Of a stretch of DNA of 8,068 bases, positions 1-5,777 are shown one piece after another (within the stretch, counting starts at the first letter, position 1; each line of letters opens with the position of its first letter). Source of the DNA: Halobacteria archaeon (GTDB lineage Archaea; Halobacteriota; Methanoliparia; Methanoliparales; Methanoliparaceae); the NCBI GenBank assembly GCA_013329575.1, contig DUJX01000018.1, forward strand, positions 1-8,068, given 5' to 3'. Both the position numbers and the translations under genes were made by a program. A model generated the notes under the pieces. It ran no database searches, was not told the DNA's origin, and saw only the letters and a list, made by a program, of their open reading frames with translations.

Positions 1-2
1 AG

Positions 3-320
3 ATCGTAAAGACGCATATTAAAGCTACGGAATATGCAAAAGACCATCCAGACGAGGTTGCAAGTATTATATCGAGATGGATTGGGGTGGATGAAGGTAT
101 CGTATCTCAATCTATAAGAGAGAGCGATATGGAGTGGATATATGACCCATATAGGCAGGTAGAATCGGTAGAAAAGTATGCAGAAGTGACTTATGATTTA
201 AATAAAGATCGATACGAGAGAAGAGGGTACAAATTGTTAAAAGAGCAAGATATTTTCGATTTTACATTCTATAACAAGGTAATTTATGCGAGTGAGAAAA
301 ATGAGAGAGAGAACAAATGA
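3..320 (+). CDS. ABC transporter substrate-binding protein, C-terminal fragment (nitrate/sulfonate/taurine family)
   Basis: This reading frame is open from the left edge and ends at a TGA at 318-320, giving 105 residues with the N-terminus outside the window. The fragment has the helical C-terminal lobe typical of periplasmic-binding-like proteins of the NMT1/SsuA/TauA superfamily. It contains a segment of the form EYAKDHPDEVASII, where successive helices carry the common 'A...P.EVA..I' pattern, followed by a Tyr/Asp-rich tail. The lipoprotein signal and most of the ligand pocket are missing, so the substrate cannot be judged. Family assignment rests mainly on context: the permease gene starts inside its last 35 bases and an ATPase follows. 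In archaea such proteins are normally membrane-anchored on the outer face and deliver ligand to the permease. The substrate could be a sulfonate, nitrate, a thiamine pyrimidine precursor or another small organic compound. Confidence 0.75.
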   Translation: MVKTHIKATEYAKDHPDEVASIISRWIGVDEGIVSQSIRESDMEWIYDPYRQVESVEKYAEVTYDLNKDRYERRGYKLLKEQDIFDFTFYNKVIYASEKNERENK

Positions 321-1077
321 AAAATGGATGTGGCTGATACCAATAGTCATAGCAGCCATTCTTTGGGAGATCTTAGCGATTATCATAGACGATCCAAGCT
401 TATTACCCAGATTTTCGATGATCGTCGTCTCTTTTTATGAGCTTGCCGTCGAAGGTTATCTGTTTTTAGACATCTCGATGAGTCTATATCACTTCGTCAT
501 AGGATTACTGGCAGCATTCTGTGTGGGTGTCCCGTTAGGGATTTTTATGGGTTGGTTTAAAAAAATATTTGTGTTATTAGACCCGATAGTCGAATTAATA
601 AGACCTATTCCTCCACTGGCATGGATACCTTTAACTATAGCATGGATCGGCTTGACTCATAGCGCGGCAGGGTTTATTATATTTATTGGGGCACTCTTTC
701 CTATCTTGGTATCTACTTATACAGGGATCAAGGATACACCGAGAGTATTGATAGATACCGGTAAAGTCTTAGGATGCACAACCGATCTCAAACTGATAAG
801 ACATATCGCTCTGCCGTATTCTTTACCGTCTATCGCTACTGGAACACGGTTGGGAATGGGCGTCGGATGGATGTGCGTAGTCGCGGCAGAGATGTTTGGA
901 GTAAGCCCGAGCGGGCTTGGTTACAGGTTGTTCTCAGAGTTTCATCAGTGGAGCCAGTTGGATTATGTGATAGCTTATATGCTATTGATTGGTATTATTG
1001 CACTTTGTTTAGACCGTTTATTCAGATATCTCGTGGAAGATAAATTATTTAAATGGAAGGAAGGGATAGTGAGGTAG
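286..1077 (+). CDS. ABC transporter permease (SsuC/TauC/NrtB-like)
   Basis: Integral membrane subunit of an ABC importer, 263 residues, a normal length for the BPD_transp_1 (binding-protein-dependent permease) fold. Hydrophobic helices are visible near residues 15-33, 66-90, 112-145, 187-205 and 226-243. The cytoplasmic EAA loop, which contacts the ATPase, lies near residues 157-177: DTGKVLGCTTDLKLIRHIALP-like, with the conserved Gly163 and the terminal Leu-Pro. The start at 286 is preferred because AAGGT lies 5 bases upstream. An ATG at 301 is possible and would remove only the charged leader MRVRK. The gene overlaps the substrate-binding protein by 35 bases and its TAG stop directly abuts the ATPase ATG, so the three are almost certainly translationally coupled. 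Within the family, sulfonate, taurine, nitrate and thiamine-precursor permeases cannot be separated by eye. Confidence 0.93.
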   Translation: MRVRKMRERTNEKWMWLIPIVIAAILWEILAIIIDDPSLLPRFSMIVVSFYELAVEGYLFLDISMSLYHFVIGLLAAFCVGVPLGIFMGWFKKIFVLLDPIVELIRPIPPLAWIPLTIAWIGLTHSAAGFIIFIGALFPILVSTYTGIKDTPRVLIDTGKVLGCTTDLKLIRHIALPYSLPSIATGTRLGMGVGWMCVVAAEMFGVSPSGLGYRLFSEFHQWSQLDYVIAYMLLIGIIALCLDRLFRYLVEDKLFKWKEGIVR

Positions 1078-1842
1078 ATGGGTAATTATCTTGTACTGGA
1101 TCATGTGACTAAGATTTACAATTCGAATGATGGAAAAGTCCATTCTTTAATGGATATTTCTTTAAGTGTAGAGCCTAACGAGTTTTTATGCATTATCGGT
1201 CCATCAGGTTGTGGCAAAACAACATTATTACGACTGATTGCCGGTTTAGATACTCCAACCAGTGGTAAGATTACGCTTAACGGGGTAGAGGTCAAAGATC
1301 CATCGCCCGAGCGAGGTATGATATTTCAGGAGTTCTCTCTCTTTCCATGGCGGAACGTCTTGAAGAACGTAGAGTTTGGGCTGGAGATTCTCGGTATCGA
1401 AGACCGGCAGGATGTTGCAGAGCATTATTTAAACCTTGTAGGATTGGATAAAGTGAAGAACAAGTATCCTTATGAACTTTCTGGCGGGATGAAACAGAGA
1501 GTGGCGATAGCAAGGGCTCTCGCAACAAATCCGTCTATCTTATTGATGGACGAACCGTTTGGATCTTTAGATGCTCAAACGAGAAATATGATACAGGACG
1601 AATTATTAAAGATATGGGAGATGACAAGAAAGACCATCATCTTCGTAACGCATAGCGTTGATGAGGCATTATACATGGCAGACCGAATTATTGTTATGTC
1701 CAGAAGCCCCGGAAAGATTATAGAAGAGTTAAAAGTCGATGTAGAACGACCGAGGGAGAGAACGGATGCGGCAATCGTCAAAGAGCGATACAAGATACTA
1801 AAATTGCTCGGTGTAGAGATGAAAAAGATCGAAAATATTTAA
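1078..1842 (+). CDS. ABC transporter ATP-binding protein (SsuB/TauB/NrtD-like)
   Basis: Cytoplasmic ATPase that powers the importer, 254 residues, full length for the family. All nucleotide-binding-domain motifs are intact: Walker A GPSGCGKT at 41-48, Q-loop Gln84 in IFQEFSLFPW, signature LSGGMKQR at 134-141, Walker B ILLMDEP at 154-160 with catalytic Glu159, D-loop SLDAQTR at 163-169, and H-loop His192. The sequence FQ-x-x-x-LFPW-R-NV after the Q-loop is typical of the taurine/sulfonate/nitrate ATPase subfamily. There is no fused regulatory or second substrate-binding domain. Translation starts on the ATG immediately after the permease TAG. The nearby GAGGT at 1071-1075 is unusually close, and a purine-rich GGAAGGAAGGG at 1055-1065 is an alternative ribosome contact. 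The gene is the last clear transporter component. The mtnA gene follows 45 bases later on the same strand. Confidence 0.95.
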   Translation: MGNYLVLDHVTKIYNSNDGKVHSLMDISLSVEPNEFLCIIGPSGCGKTTLLRLIAGLDTPTSGKITLNGVEVKDPSPERGMIFQEFSLFPWRNVLKNVEFGLEILGIEDRQDVAEHYLNLVGLDKVKNKYPYELSGGMKQRVAIARALATNPSILLMDEPFGSLDAQTRNMIQDELLKIWEMTRKTIIFVTHSVDEALYMADRIIVMSRSPGKIIEELKVDVERPRERTDAAIVKERYKILKLLGVEMKKIENI

Positions 1843-1874
1843 AAAGATGAGATTAAGATAGTCAATCGTATATA

Positions 1875-1880
1875 GTGATC
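1875..1880 (+). promoter_or_regulatory. Ribosome-binding site of mtnA
   Basis: GTGATC at 1875-1880 lies 7 bases before the ATG at 1888 and matches the archaeal anti-Shine-Dalgarno complement (GGTGATC), which supports this start. The intergenic gap also holds TATA-like stretches (ATTTAAAAAG near 1838-1847 and TATATAG near 1869-1875). A separate weak promoter is therefore possible, but cotranscription with the ABC genes is equally compatible. Confidence 0.55.
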
Positions 1881-1887
1881 TGATAAT

Positions 1888-2910
1888 ATGAAGACGATAA
1901 ATGATAGAACGATCTGGTGGAATTATTCTGTCAACTGCATCGAGATGATCGATCAGACCATCTTACCGTTGAAATTAGATACGATAAAGTGTTTGACTGT
2001 AGATTCTTTAATAAACGCGATAAAATCTTTGTCTATACGGGGAGCACCTGCATTGGGCGCAGCGGGTGGATATGGTATGGCTTTGTCTGCCTTCCGACAC
2101 AAAGGAACAGATATAGAAGAGTTACGTAATACATTGATATCGGATTCTTTAACGATAAAGAGTTCTAGGCCTACGGCAATAAATCTGTCATGGGGCGTAG
2201 ATAGAGTATTAAACAAAATTTTAGACAAAGAGGCTATAGACGAGATAAGAAGAGACGCTTTAAACGAGGCTGAAAAAATAGCCGAGGAGGATATCGCCAT
2301 TAACAAGATGATCGGAAAGAATGGTGCCGCATTATTGGAGGATGGAGATACAATATTGACTCATTGTAACGCAGGCAGGCTTGCTTGTGTCGGATGGGGA
2401 ACCGCGTTAGGTGTCGTTAGAAGTGCTGTAGAGATGGGAAAGGATATAAAAGTTATTGCATGCGAGACGAGACCGTTAAATCAAGGAGGACGGTTGACCA
2501 CGTGGGAATTAATGAAAGATGGAATAGATGTAAGACTTATCACAGACTCTACCGCAGGAATGGTGATGCGGAAAAATATGGTAGATAAGGTGATAGTGGG
2601 TGCCGATAGGATCACAGTCGATGGCGTATTCAATAAGATCGGTACATATACCCATGCCGTATTGGCAAAGGAGAATAATATTCCATTTTATGTAGCCGCG
2701 CCCTTGTCAACGTTCGATAAGAATAAACGGGAGGAAGATGTGACTATAGAAGAGCGGGATGCTGATGAATTAAGGATGATCAATGAGGGATATATAGCAC
2801 CAAAAGATGTCAAGGTATTCAATCCAGCGTTTGATTTTACACCTATTCGATACATTAAAGCGATAATAACCGAAAGAGGCGTATTCAATACGTGCAAAAG
2901 GTGTATTTAA
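1888..2910 (+). CDS. mtnA: S-methyl-5-thioribose-1-phosphate isomerase
   Basis: Cytosolic enzyme of methionine salvage that converts 5-methylthioribose-1-phosphate to 5-methylthioribulose-1-phosphate. It is 340 residues long, within the usual size, and belongs to the eIF2B-alpha/beta/delta-like isomerase fold. Visible motifs are RGAPALGAAGGYG at 51-63, RPTAINLSWG at 94-103, ILTHCNAGRLA at 156-166 with the catalytic Cys160, ETRPLNQGGRLT at 193-204, DSTAGMVM at 220-227, VGADRI at 237-242 with the catalytic Asp240, and NKIGTY at 249-254. As I recall, the Cys and Asp fall at the same numbers as in the Bacillus enzyme. Both residues argue for MtnA rather than a translation initiation factor subunit. 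Oddities are Arg164 beside the catalytic Cys, where small residues are usual, and a C-terminal CKRC just before the end. Archaeal ribose-1,5-bisphosphate isomerase is the main alternative but is less likely. No other salvage gene is adjacent. Confidence 0.9.
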   Translation: MKTINDRTIWWNYSVNCIEMIDQTILPLKLDTIKCLTVDSLINAIKSLSIRGAPALGAAGGYGMALSAFRHKGTDIEELRNTLISDSLTIKSSRPTAINLSWGVDRVLNKILDKEAIDEIRRDALNEAEKIAEEDIAINKMIGKNGAALLEDGDTILTHCNAGRLACVGWGTALGVVRSAVEMGKDIKVIACETRPLNQGGRLTTWELMKDGIDVRLITDSTAGMVMRKNMVDKVIVGADRITVDGVFNKIGTYTHAVLAKENNIPFYVAAPLSTFDKNKREEDVTIEERDADELRMINEGYIAPKDVKVFNPAFDFTPIRYIKAIITERGVFNTCKRCI

Positions 2911-3036
2911 CAATATAATGCCTGATAAACTATAAAAACCGTTGTCTTTCTTCAAAATTACAAAATTAGCAAAAACTAAAAACTAAAAAATAAAAAGATT
3001 AAAAGATTTAACAATTTTTTAAAGATAAAATCCAGC
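2911..3036. terminator. Convergent AT-rich intergenic region with likely terminators
   Basis: This 126-base gap separates the plus-strand mtnA stop from the minus-strand membrane-protein stop. The plus strand is A-rich from about 2955 to 3010, with tandem AAAAACT units and two copies of AAAAGATT. Read on the minus strand this gives successive oligo-T runs just past the small membrane protein gene, as in intrinsic archaeal terminators. A weaker pyrimidine stretch GTTGTCTTTCTTC at 2941-2953 could stop plus-strand transcripts. No convincing hairpin or coding potential was seen. Confidence 0.5.
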
Positions 3037-3408
3037 TTAATTTTTCGTCATGCTGACTACAGCTTTCAATGCGACTATCAACGCGGCCGGAGCGACGAAT
3101 ATTGCTATGAAATTAATGATTGCTACAATGTAGTTACCTATGTACGGGATTAAAAGCAACAATCCACTAAGCGTGTTGAACACTATTAGAGCTACCGATG
3201 CTATCAAAAAGTTGGCTACTTCTTCCTGCGTTATGTTCAATAGACCGACGATTAGACCCAATATTACTAATGTTAAGATAATCCAGCCAAACGTGTCCAT
3301 AGTAACTACTTCTGCTCCTGTAAGCAAACCCATTATTATAGCTATCACGAAGGCTATCAGGAACGCTATTCTCCCTATAAAGTTTAATGTTTTTCTTTCT
3401 TCTGCCAT
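3037..3408 (-). CDS. Small four-helix membrane protein of unknown function
   Basis: 123-residue highly hydrophobic protein, not recognised as a named family. It starts with a short charged leader (MAEERKTLNF), followed by four probable transmembrane helices near residues 11-30, 39-58, 64-90 and 92-118, and a short basic end (SMTKN). The only polar inter-helix segment of note is NITQEEVANF at 58-67. No catalytic motif, signal cleavage site or metal-binding residues can be seen. A Gly/Ala/Ile/Val-rich composition with a kink motif LIPYIG at 86-91 resembles small uncharacterised membrane proteins common in archaeal genomes. The start is well supported: a very strong AGGAGGGGGGG ribosome-binding site precedes the ATG. 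Its own promoter and a perfect inverted repeat lie upstream, suggesting independent and regulated, possibly high, expression. It is not in an operon with cca, from which a T-rich stretch separates it. Confidence 0.85.
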   Translation of the reverse strand: MAEERKTLNFIGRIAFLIAFVIAIIMGLLTGAEVVTMDTFGWIILTLVILGLIVGLLNITQEEVANFLIASVALIVFNTLSGLLLLIPYIGNYIVAIINFIAIFVAPAALIVALKAVVSMTKN

Positions 3409-3416
3409 ATATATAA

Positions 3417-3429
3417 CCCCCCCTCCTTT
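3417..3429 (-). promoter_or_regulatory. Very strong G-rich ribosome-binding site of the small membrane protein
   Basis: On the minus strand the sequence reads AAAGGAGGGGGGG about 8 bases before the ATG at 3408. It contains a full AGGAGG core extended by a run of seven G residues. It is the strongest ribosome-binding site in the window and fixes the start codon. The homopolymer could in principle slip during replication and change spacing. Confidence 0.75.
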
Positions 3430-3431
3430 AT

Positions 3432-3459
3432 ATTGGTATTATTATCTAACAATACCAAT
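3432..3459. repeat. Perfect 9-bp inverted repeat, candidate operator
   Basis: ATTGGTATT at 3432-3440 and its exact complement AATACCAAT at 3451-3459 flank a 10-base AT-rich spacer. The element lies between the TATA-like box and the ribosome-binding site of the small membrane protein, around the expected transcription start. Two half-sites separated by about two helical turns centre to centre would suit a dimeric repressor. A 5'-leader hairpin is the alternative. The region has no coding potential. Confidence 0.6.
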
Positions 3460-3460
3460 T

Positions 3461-3482
3461 ATATTATATATATTTGCTTTAT
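3461..3482 (-). promoter_or_regulatory. Putative archaeal promoter (TATA/BRE) of the small membrane protein
   Basis: Minus-strand sequence AAAGCAAATATATATAATAT, with an AAGCAAA element resembling a TFB-recognition site directly before a long TATA-like stretch at 3461-3474. A start site about 25 bases downstream would fall within the inverted repeat at 3432-3459, leaving a leader that contains the ribosome-binding site. A second TATA-like sequence (ATTATAAAT) lies at 3482-3490. Assignment is by pattern only. Confidence 0.5.
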
Positions 3483-3504
3483 TTATAATTATCGTTTTTA
3501 AGAT

Positions 3505-3552
3505 TATCAAAAATATAAAAACAGTTTAATTCTTTATTGATATAAAAAATAG
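3505..3552 (-). terminator. T-rich terminator-like region downstream of cca
   Basis: Read on the minus strand, oligo-T clusters (ATTTTTTATA near 3541-3550 and GTTTTTATATTTTTG near 3508-3522) follow the cca gene and precede the promoter of the small membrane protein. Such runs are the usual archaeal termination signal. They lie past the possible 60-codon ORF, which would therefore be inside the thpR-cca transcript. Confidence 0.45.
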
Positions 3553-3555
3553 ATG

Positions 3556-3738
3556 TTATAAAATATATTTAATATACAATGAACGATGAATTATCGCCAA
3601 AATGACACCATCAACCAAAAATTTTTGTAAAATTTGTTTATACCGATCCTTAATTGTTTGATTCTCGTTAACATTTTTAGACAAGATAGAGTCCAGATTT
3701 AAACCAATCTGCAATCTATTTATCATTCTTTTTATCAT
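3556..3738 (-). CDS. Possible small protein downstream of cca (doubtful)
   Basis: A 60-codon reading frame starts 2 bases after the cca TAG (TAGGAATG arrangement), so it could be translated by reinitiation. It is basic at the N-terminus (MIKRMINRLQIG), then polar, and ends in a hydrophobic patch with His and Arg (VDGVILAIIHRSLYIKYIL). I do not recognise it. There is no properly spaced ribosome-binding site for the first ATG; the only candidate, AGGA, sits about 10 bases before a second ATG at codon 5. The region is AT-rich, so a chance ORF is quite possible. It may also be a decayed remnant of a longer gene. Without it, 3409-3740 would hold only the promoter, operator-like repeat and terminator described separately. 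Confidence 0.25.
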   Translation of the reverse strand: MIKRMINRLQIGLNLDSILSKNVNENQTIKDRYKQILQKFLVDGVILAIIHRSLYIKYIL

Positions 3739-3740
3739 TC

Positions 3741-5147
3741 CTAATATATCTCAGATAAAAACTGTCTTATGTAATTTTTACTTAAAAGTTCTTCTATACC
3801 TAATAAGTGATATTCCTTATCCTCGATTATATGACGAATATCCTTGCCTAAAGCACATTTTAAGATATTCTTTTCTAAAAAATCTTTTGGAGATGAAAAT
3901 TTTCTCTCTCTCTCGACGACATATCTGCAATCTTTTATAAATATCTTATAATCTTTATTAATCTCTTTAAATCTATCTGCTGCATCTTTATCGAAGACAT
4001 TAGGCCCGAAATGCTTCGTAATTTTTGGTAATTTCCATACTTCAAACTCAAATATGATTATCGCCTCATTTCGAGTATAATAAATGTATGAATTTAATAT
4101 CTTGAATGCATTATCTTCAAACCCTCTTTTAATACCATCCTTAGATCTTTCCAGTTGCGGATATATTATATCTTCGGCAAAGTCCGGCAGACGTAGGTTT
4201 ATAGCCAGGATATAGGTCTCTCGATTTATGAAAAAATTTTTTAACTCTTCGTATGTCTTTACCACGATCTCTCTCATCTTAAAATAGGACTTTGACGGAT
4301 TTTTTAAAAACTCTCTCGATGCGTCTATGAATATACACAGATTATTGTAAGACAGAGCGGCTGCAACATTCCTATTTGGATCGACCGGGTCTATAAATAC
4401 AAGCGGATCTTTCTTATCGTAACAACCGATACCTTCTAAATCTATATAAAGAGGTGGTCTCCAATCGGCCGCATCGAGCAACAGATCTTCAAAACTACCA
4501 TATTTTATTATCAAAAGTTCACAAAGGTACCCTGAAAAACCTTTTGTCTTATTATCCGAACCATATATACCCAAAAGTTCTAAAAATTTTTTTAAAAGAA
4601 TTACTTCTCCCTCTTTACCGTTTATTCTCTTCATTACATATATATTATGATGCGGCGTCCTATCTACAGCAGAGATTATATGGGATGGATCTTTTACATC
4701 AAAACAAGGTACTATATCTATATCAAAACGCATCTTCTCCCCATCAACCTCTTTATCGATGGATGCTCTAACATACGGATGCTCCGCATATCTTTGCTCA
4801 AGCACCCAACCTTCCATTGCACGCTCTATCAGGTCTATTCCTTTTTCCTCGATAAATTTTTCGTCAACGGTGGTAGGAAAAAGAATAAATAGATCTATAT
4901 CTCTCCTTTTTCCGTTTAAAATCCAAGTGTTTCTCGCTGCAGAGCCTACGAGGATAACTGAAATATTTAGGTTAAGATCTTTCGCTTTTTCTAATATTCT
5001 CTCTTTAACATCCTCTGCTATTCTTCTTACCAGGATTATGTCCTCTTCACTCGGTTTTATCTCTGATAATACATCTTCTTTTATTTTATTAATAAGGTCT
5101 TTTTTAGACAGAAGATTATTCCATTTTGAACTCTTTGATCGTCTCAT
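3741..5147 (-). CDS. cca: CCA tRNA nucleotidyltransferase, archaeal class I
   Basis: Adds or repairs the 3'-terminal CCA of tRNA in the cytosol, using CTP and ATP without a nucleic-acid template. The 468 residues are slightly longer than typical archaeal enzymes. The nucleotidyltransferase head shows VGSAARNTW at 67-75 and RRDIDLF at 81-87, giving the metal-binding pair Asp83/Asp85. The third carboxylate is in FDIDIVPCF at 141-149, most likely Asp144. A tRNA-substrate-binding central region follows, including RTPHHNIYV at 163-171, LLKKFLELLGIYG at 184-196 and GFSGYLCELLII at 203-214. FIDPVDPNRNVAAALS at 251-266 is strongly characteristic of the archaeal class. The body and tail domains occupy the rest, with GPNVF at 381-385. 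The ATG at 5147 overlaps the upstream thpR gene by 32 bases. Only a weak AAAGGG ribosome-binding site precedes it, so translational coupling is likely. Confidence 0.96.
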   Translation of the reverse strand: MRRSKSSKWNNLLSKKDLINKIKEDVLSEIKPSEEDIILVRRIAEDVKERILEKAKDLNLNISVILVGSAARNTWILNGKRRDIDLFILFPTTVDEKFIEEKGIDLIERAMEGWVLEQRYAEHPYVRASIDKEVDGEKMRFDIDIVPCFDVKDPSHIISAVDRTPHHNIYVMKRINGKEGEVILLKKFLELLGIYGSDNKTKGFSGYLCELLIIKYGSFEDLLLDAADWRPPLYIDLEGIGCYDKKDPLVFIDPVDPNRNVAAALSYNNLCIFIDASREFLKNPSKSYFKMREIVVKTYEELKNFFINRETYILAINLRLPDFAEDIIYPQLERSKDGIKRGFEDNAFKILNSYIYYTRNEAIIIFEFEVWKLPKITKHFGPNVFDKDAADRFKEINKDYKIFIKDCRYVVERERKFSSPKDFLEKNILKCALGKDIRHIIEDKEYHLLGIEELLSKNYIRQFLSEIY

Positions 5148-5658
5148 ATGTCGGCCCTTTGCCGGTTAGTATGCTTTTTTTTAATCTAAAGTTATCTACT
5201 AATACAGATCCAATATCTAAATTATGGTTATCCACTAAAAATTTTTCTATTTTATTCTTTATATCGCTGTTCTGCTTTTTAATCCTTGCAATGGTTATAT
5301 GCGGATGAAACTTTTCATCTCTTTTAAATTTTAGTCTCTCTAGTTCGGTCTCAATGAGATCAACGAGAGGTAAAATATACCCTTTTGCACCAATCCAAAC
5401 AATTCTTGCATTTTTTTCTGTTGGAAATGCTCCAACACCTTGTATTTTTAATCGAAATGGTTTAAAACGTATTTTGGACAGGTTTTGTATAATCTCGTCT
5501 ATTTTAAGCTGGGAAACTTCTCCGGTGAATTTTAAAGTAAGATGAAGATTATCGTGCTCTACAAGTTTAATACCATCTGTATCTAAATTCTTTCCTATCT
5601 CGTATATATCATCCTTGATATTATCTGGAAGATCTATCGATATAAAAGTTCTGACCAT
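5116..5658 (-). CDS. thpR: RNA 2',3'-cyclic phosphodiesterase (2'-5' RNA ligase family)
   Basis: Cytosolic 2H-phosphoesterase that opens 2',3'-cyclic phosphates at RNA ends to 2'-phosphates. It was originally described as a 2'-5' ligase of tRNA halves. At 180 residues it is full length. Both signature tetrapeptides are present: HLTL with His39/Thr41 in NLHLTLKFTGEV, and HITI with His120/Thr122 in KFHPHITIARIK. The N-terminal MVRTFISIDLP and the C-terminal LTGKGPTYETI are also typical of the archaeal/bacterial family. The start at 5658 is supported by AGTGATG about 5 bases upstream. It is the first gene of a minus-strand operon and overlaps cca by 32 bases. This pairing, which I recall as frequent in euryarchaea, points to a shared role in tRNA 3'-end or splicing-end handling, although the physiological substrate is not established by the sequence. 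Confidence 0.95.
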   Translation of the reverse strand: MVRTFISIDLPDNIKDDIYEIGKNLDTDGIKLVEHDNLHLTLKFTGEVSQLKIDEIIQNLSKIRFKPFRLKIQGVGAFPTEKNARIVWIGAKGYILPLVDLIETELERLKFKRDEKFHPHITIARIKKQNSDIKNKIEKFLVDNHNLDIGSVLVDNFRLKKSILTGKGPTYETIKEFKME

Positions 5659-5777
5659 TTTTACATCACTTGCATAAAAAAAATTAAATAGATAGTATTA
5701 ATAAATTGTATCACTAATTGTATATTGAAGAAGAATAAAGGTCTAAAAAATAAAGTGTTATAGAAGGTGTAAAAAAA
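5659..5777. promoter_or_regulatory. Divergent promoter region between thpR and the AAA+ ATPase gene
   Basis: This 119-base AT-rich spacer must hold promoters for both directions. For the plus strand, TTGTATATT near 5719-5727 is a TATA candidate that would place the start near 5750 and leave a leader containing the AAGGTG site. For the minus strand, TTTATTAATA at 5696-5705 is a candidate, giving a short leader with GTGATG. AATTGTAT occurs twice, at 5704-5711 and 5716-5723, with a 12-base period. No hairpin was seen. Confidence 0.5.
5764..5769 (+). promoter_or_regulatory. Ribosome-binding site supporting the TTG start of the AAA+ ATPase
   Basis: AAGGTG lies 8 bases before the TTG at 5778. The next in-frame ATG codes for residue 19 and lacks a comparable site, so initiation at TTG is preferred. 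Confidence 0.55.

Noticed and set aside
1846..1895. Possible C/D-box guide RNA (AGATGAG, GTGATC and CTGA elements before mtnA)
   Set aside because: The C box is not a match to RTGATGA, the spacing is poor, there is no terminal stem, and the GTGATC is better explained as the mtnA ribosome-binding site.
1953..2306. Minus-strand open frame inside mtnA
   Set aside because: mtnA shows uninterrupted conserved catalytic motifs on the plus strand. The antisense frame has no recognisable motif or start signal.
1888..2910. Annotation as ribose-1,5-bisphosphate isomerase or an eIF2B-type initiation factor subunit
   Set aside because: The THCNAG catalytic Cys at 160, the ETRPLNQGGRLT segment and Asp240 in GADRI fit MtnA better. 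Initiation factor subunits lack the Cys/Asp pair.
2955..3015. Short A-rich tandem units that could look like a repeat array
   Set aside because: Units are only 7-8 bases of low complexity with no spacers. They are not a CRISPR and are best read as terminator-associated AT-rich DNA.
3140..3529. Plus-strand open frame of 129 codons opposite the small membrane protein
   Set aside because: It runs antisense through the well-supported membrane protein gene and its promoter, has no ribosome-binding site, and its composition is what the opposite strand of hydrophobic codons would give.
4454..5169. Plus-strand open frames opposite cca and the thpR end
   Set aside because: They overlap one another in different frames, lack start signals and lie antisense to two confident genes.
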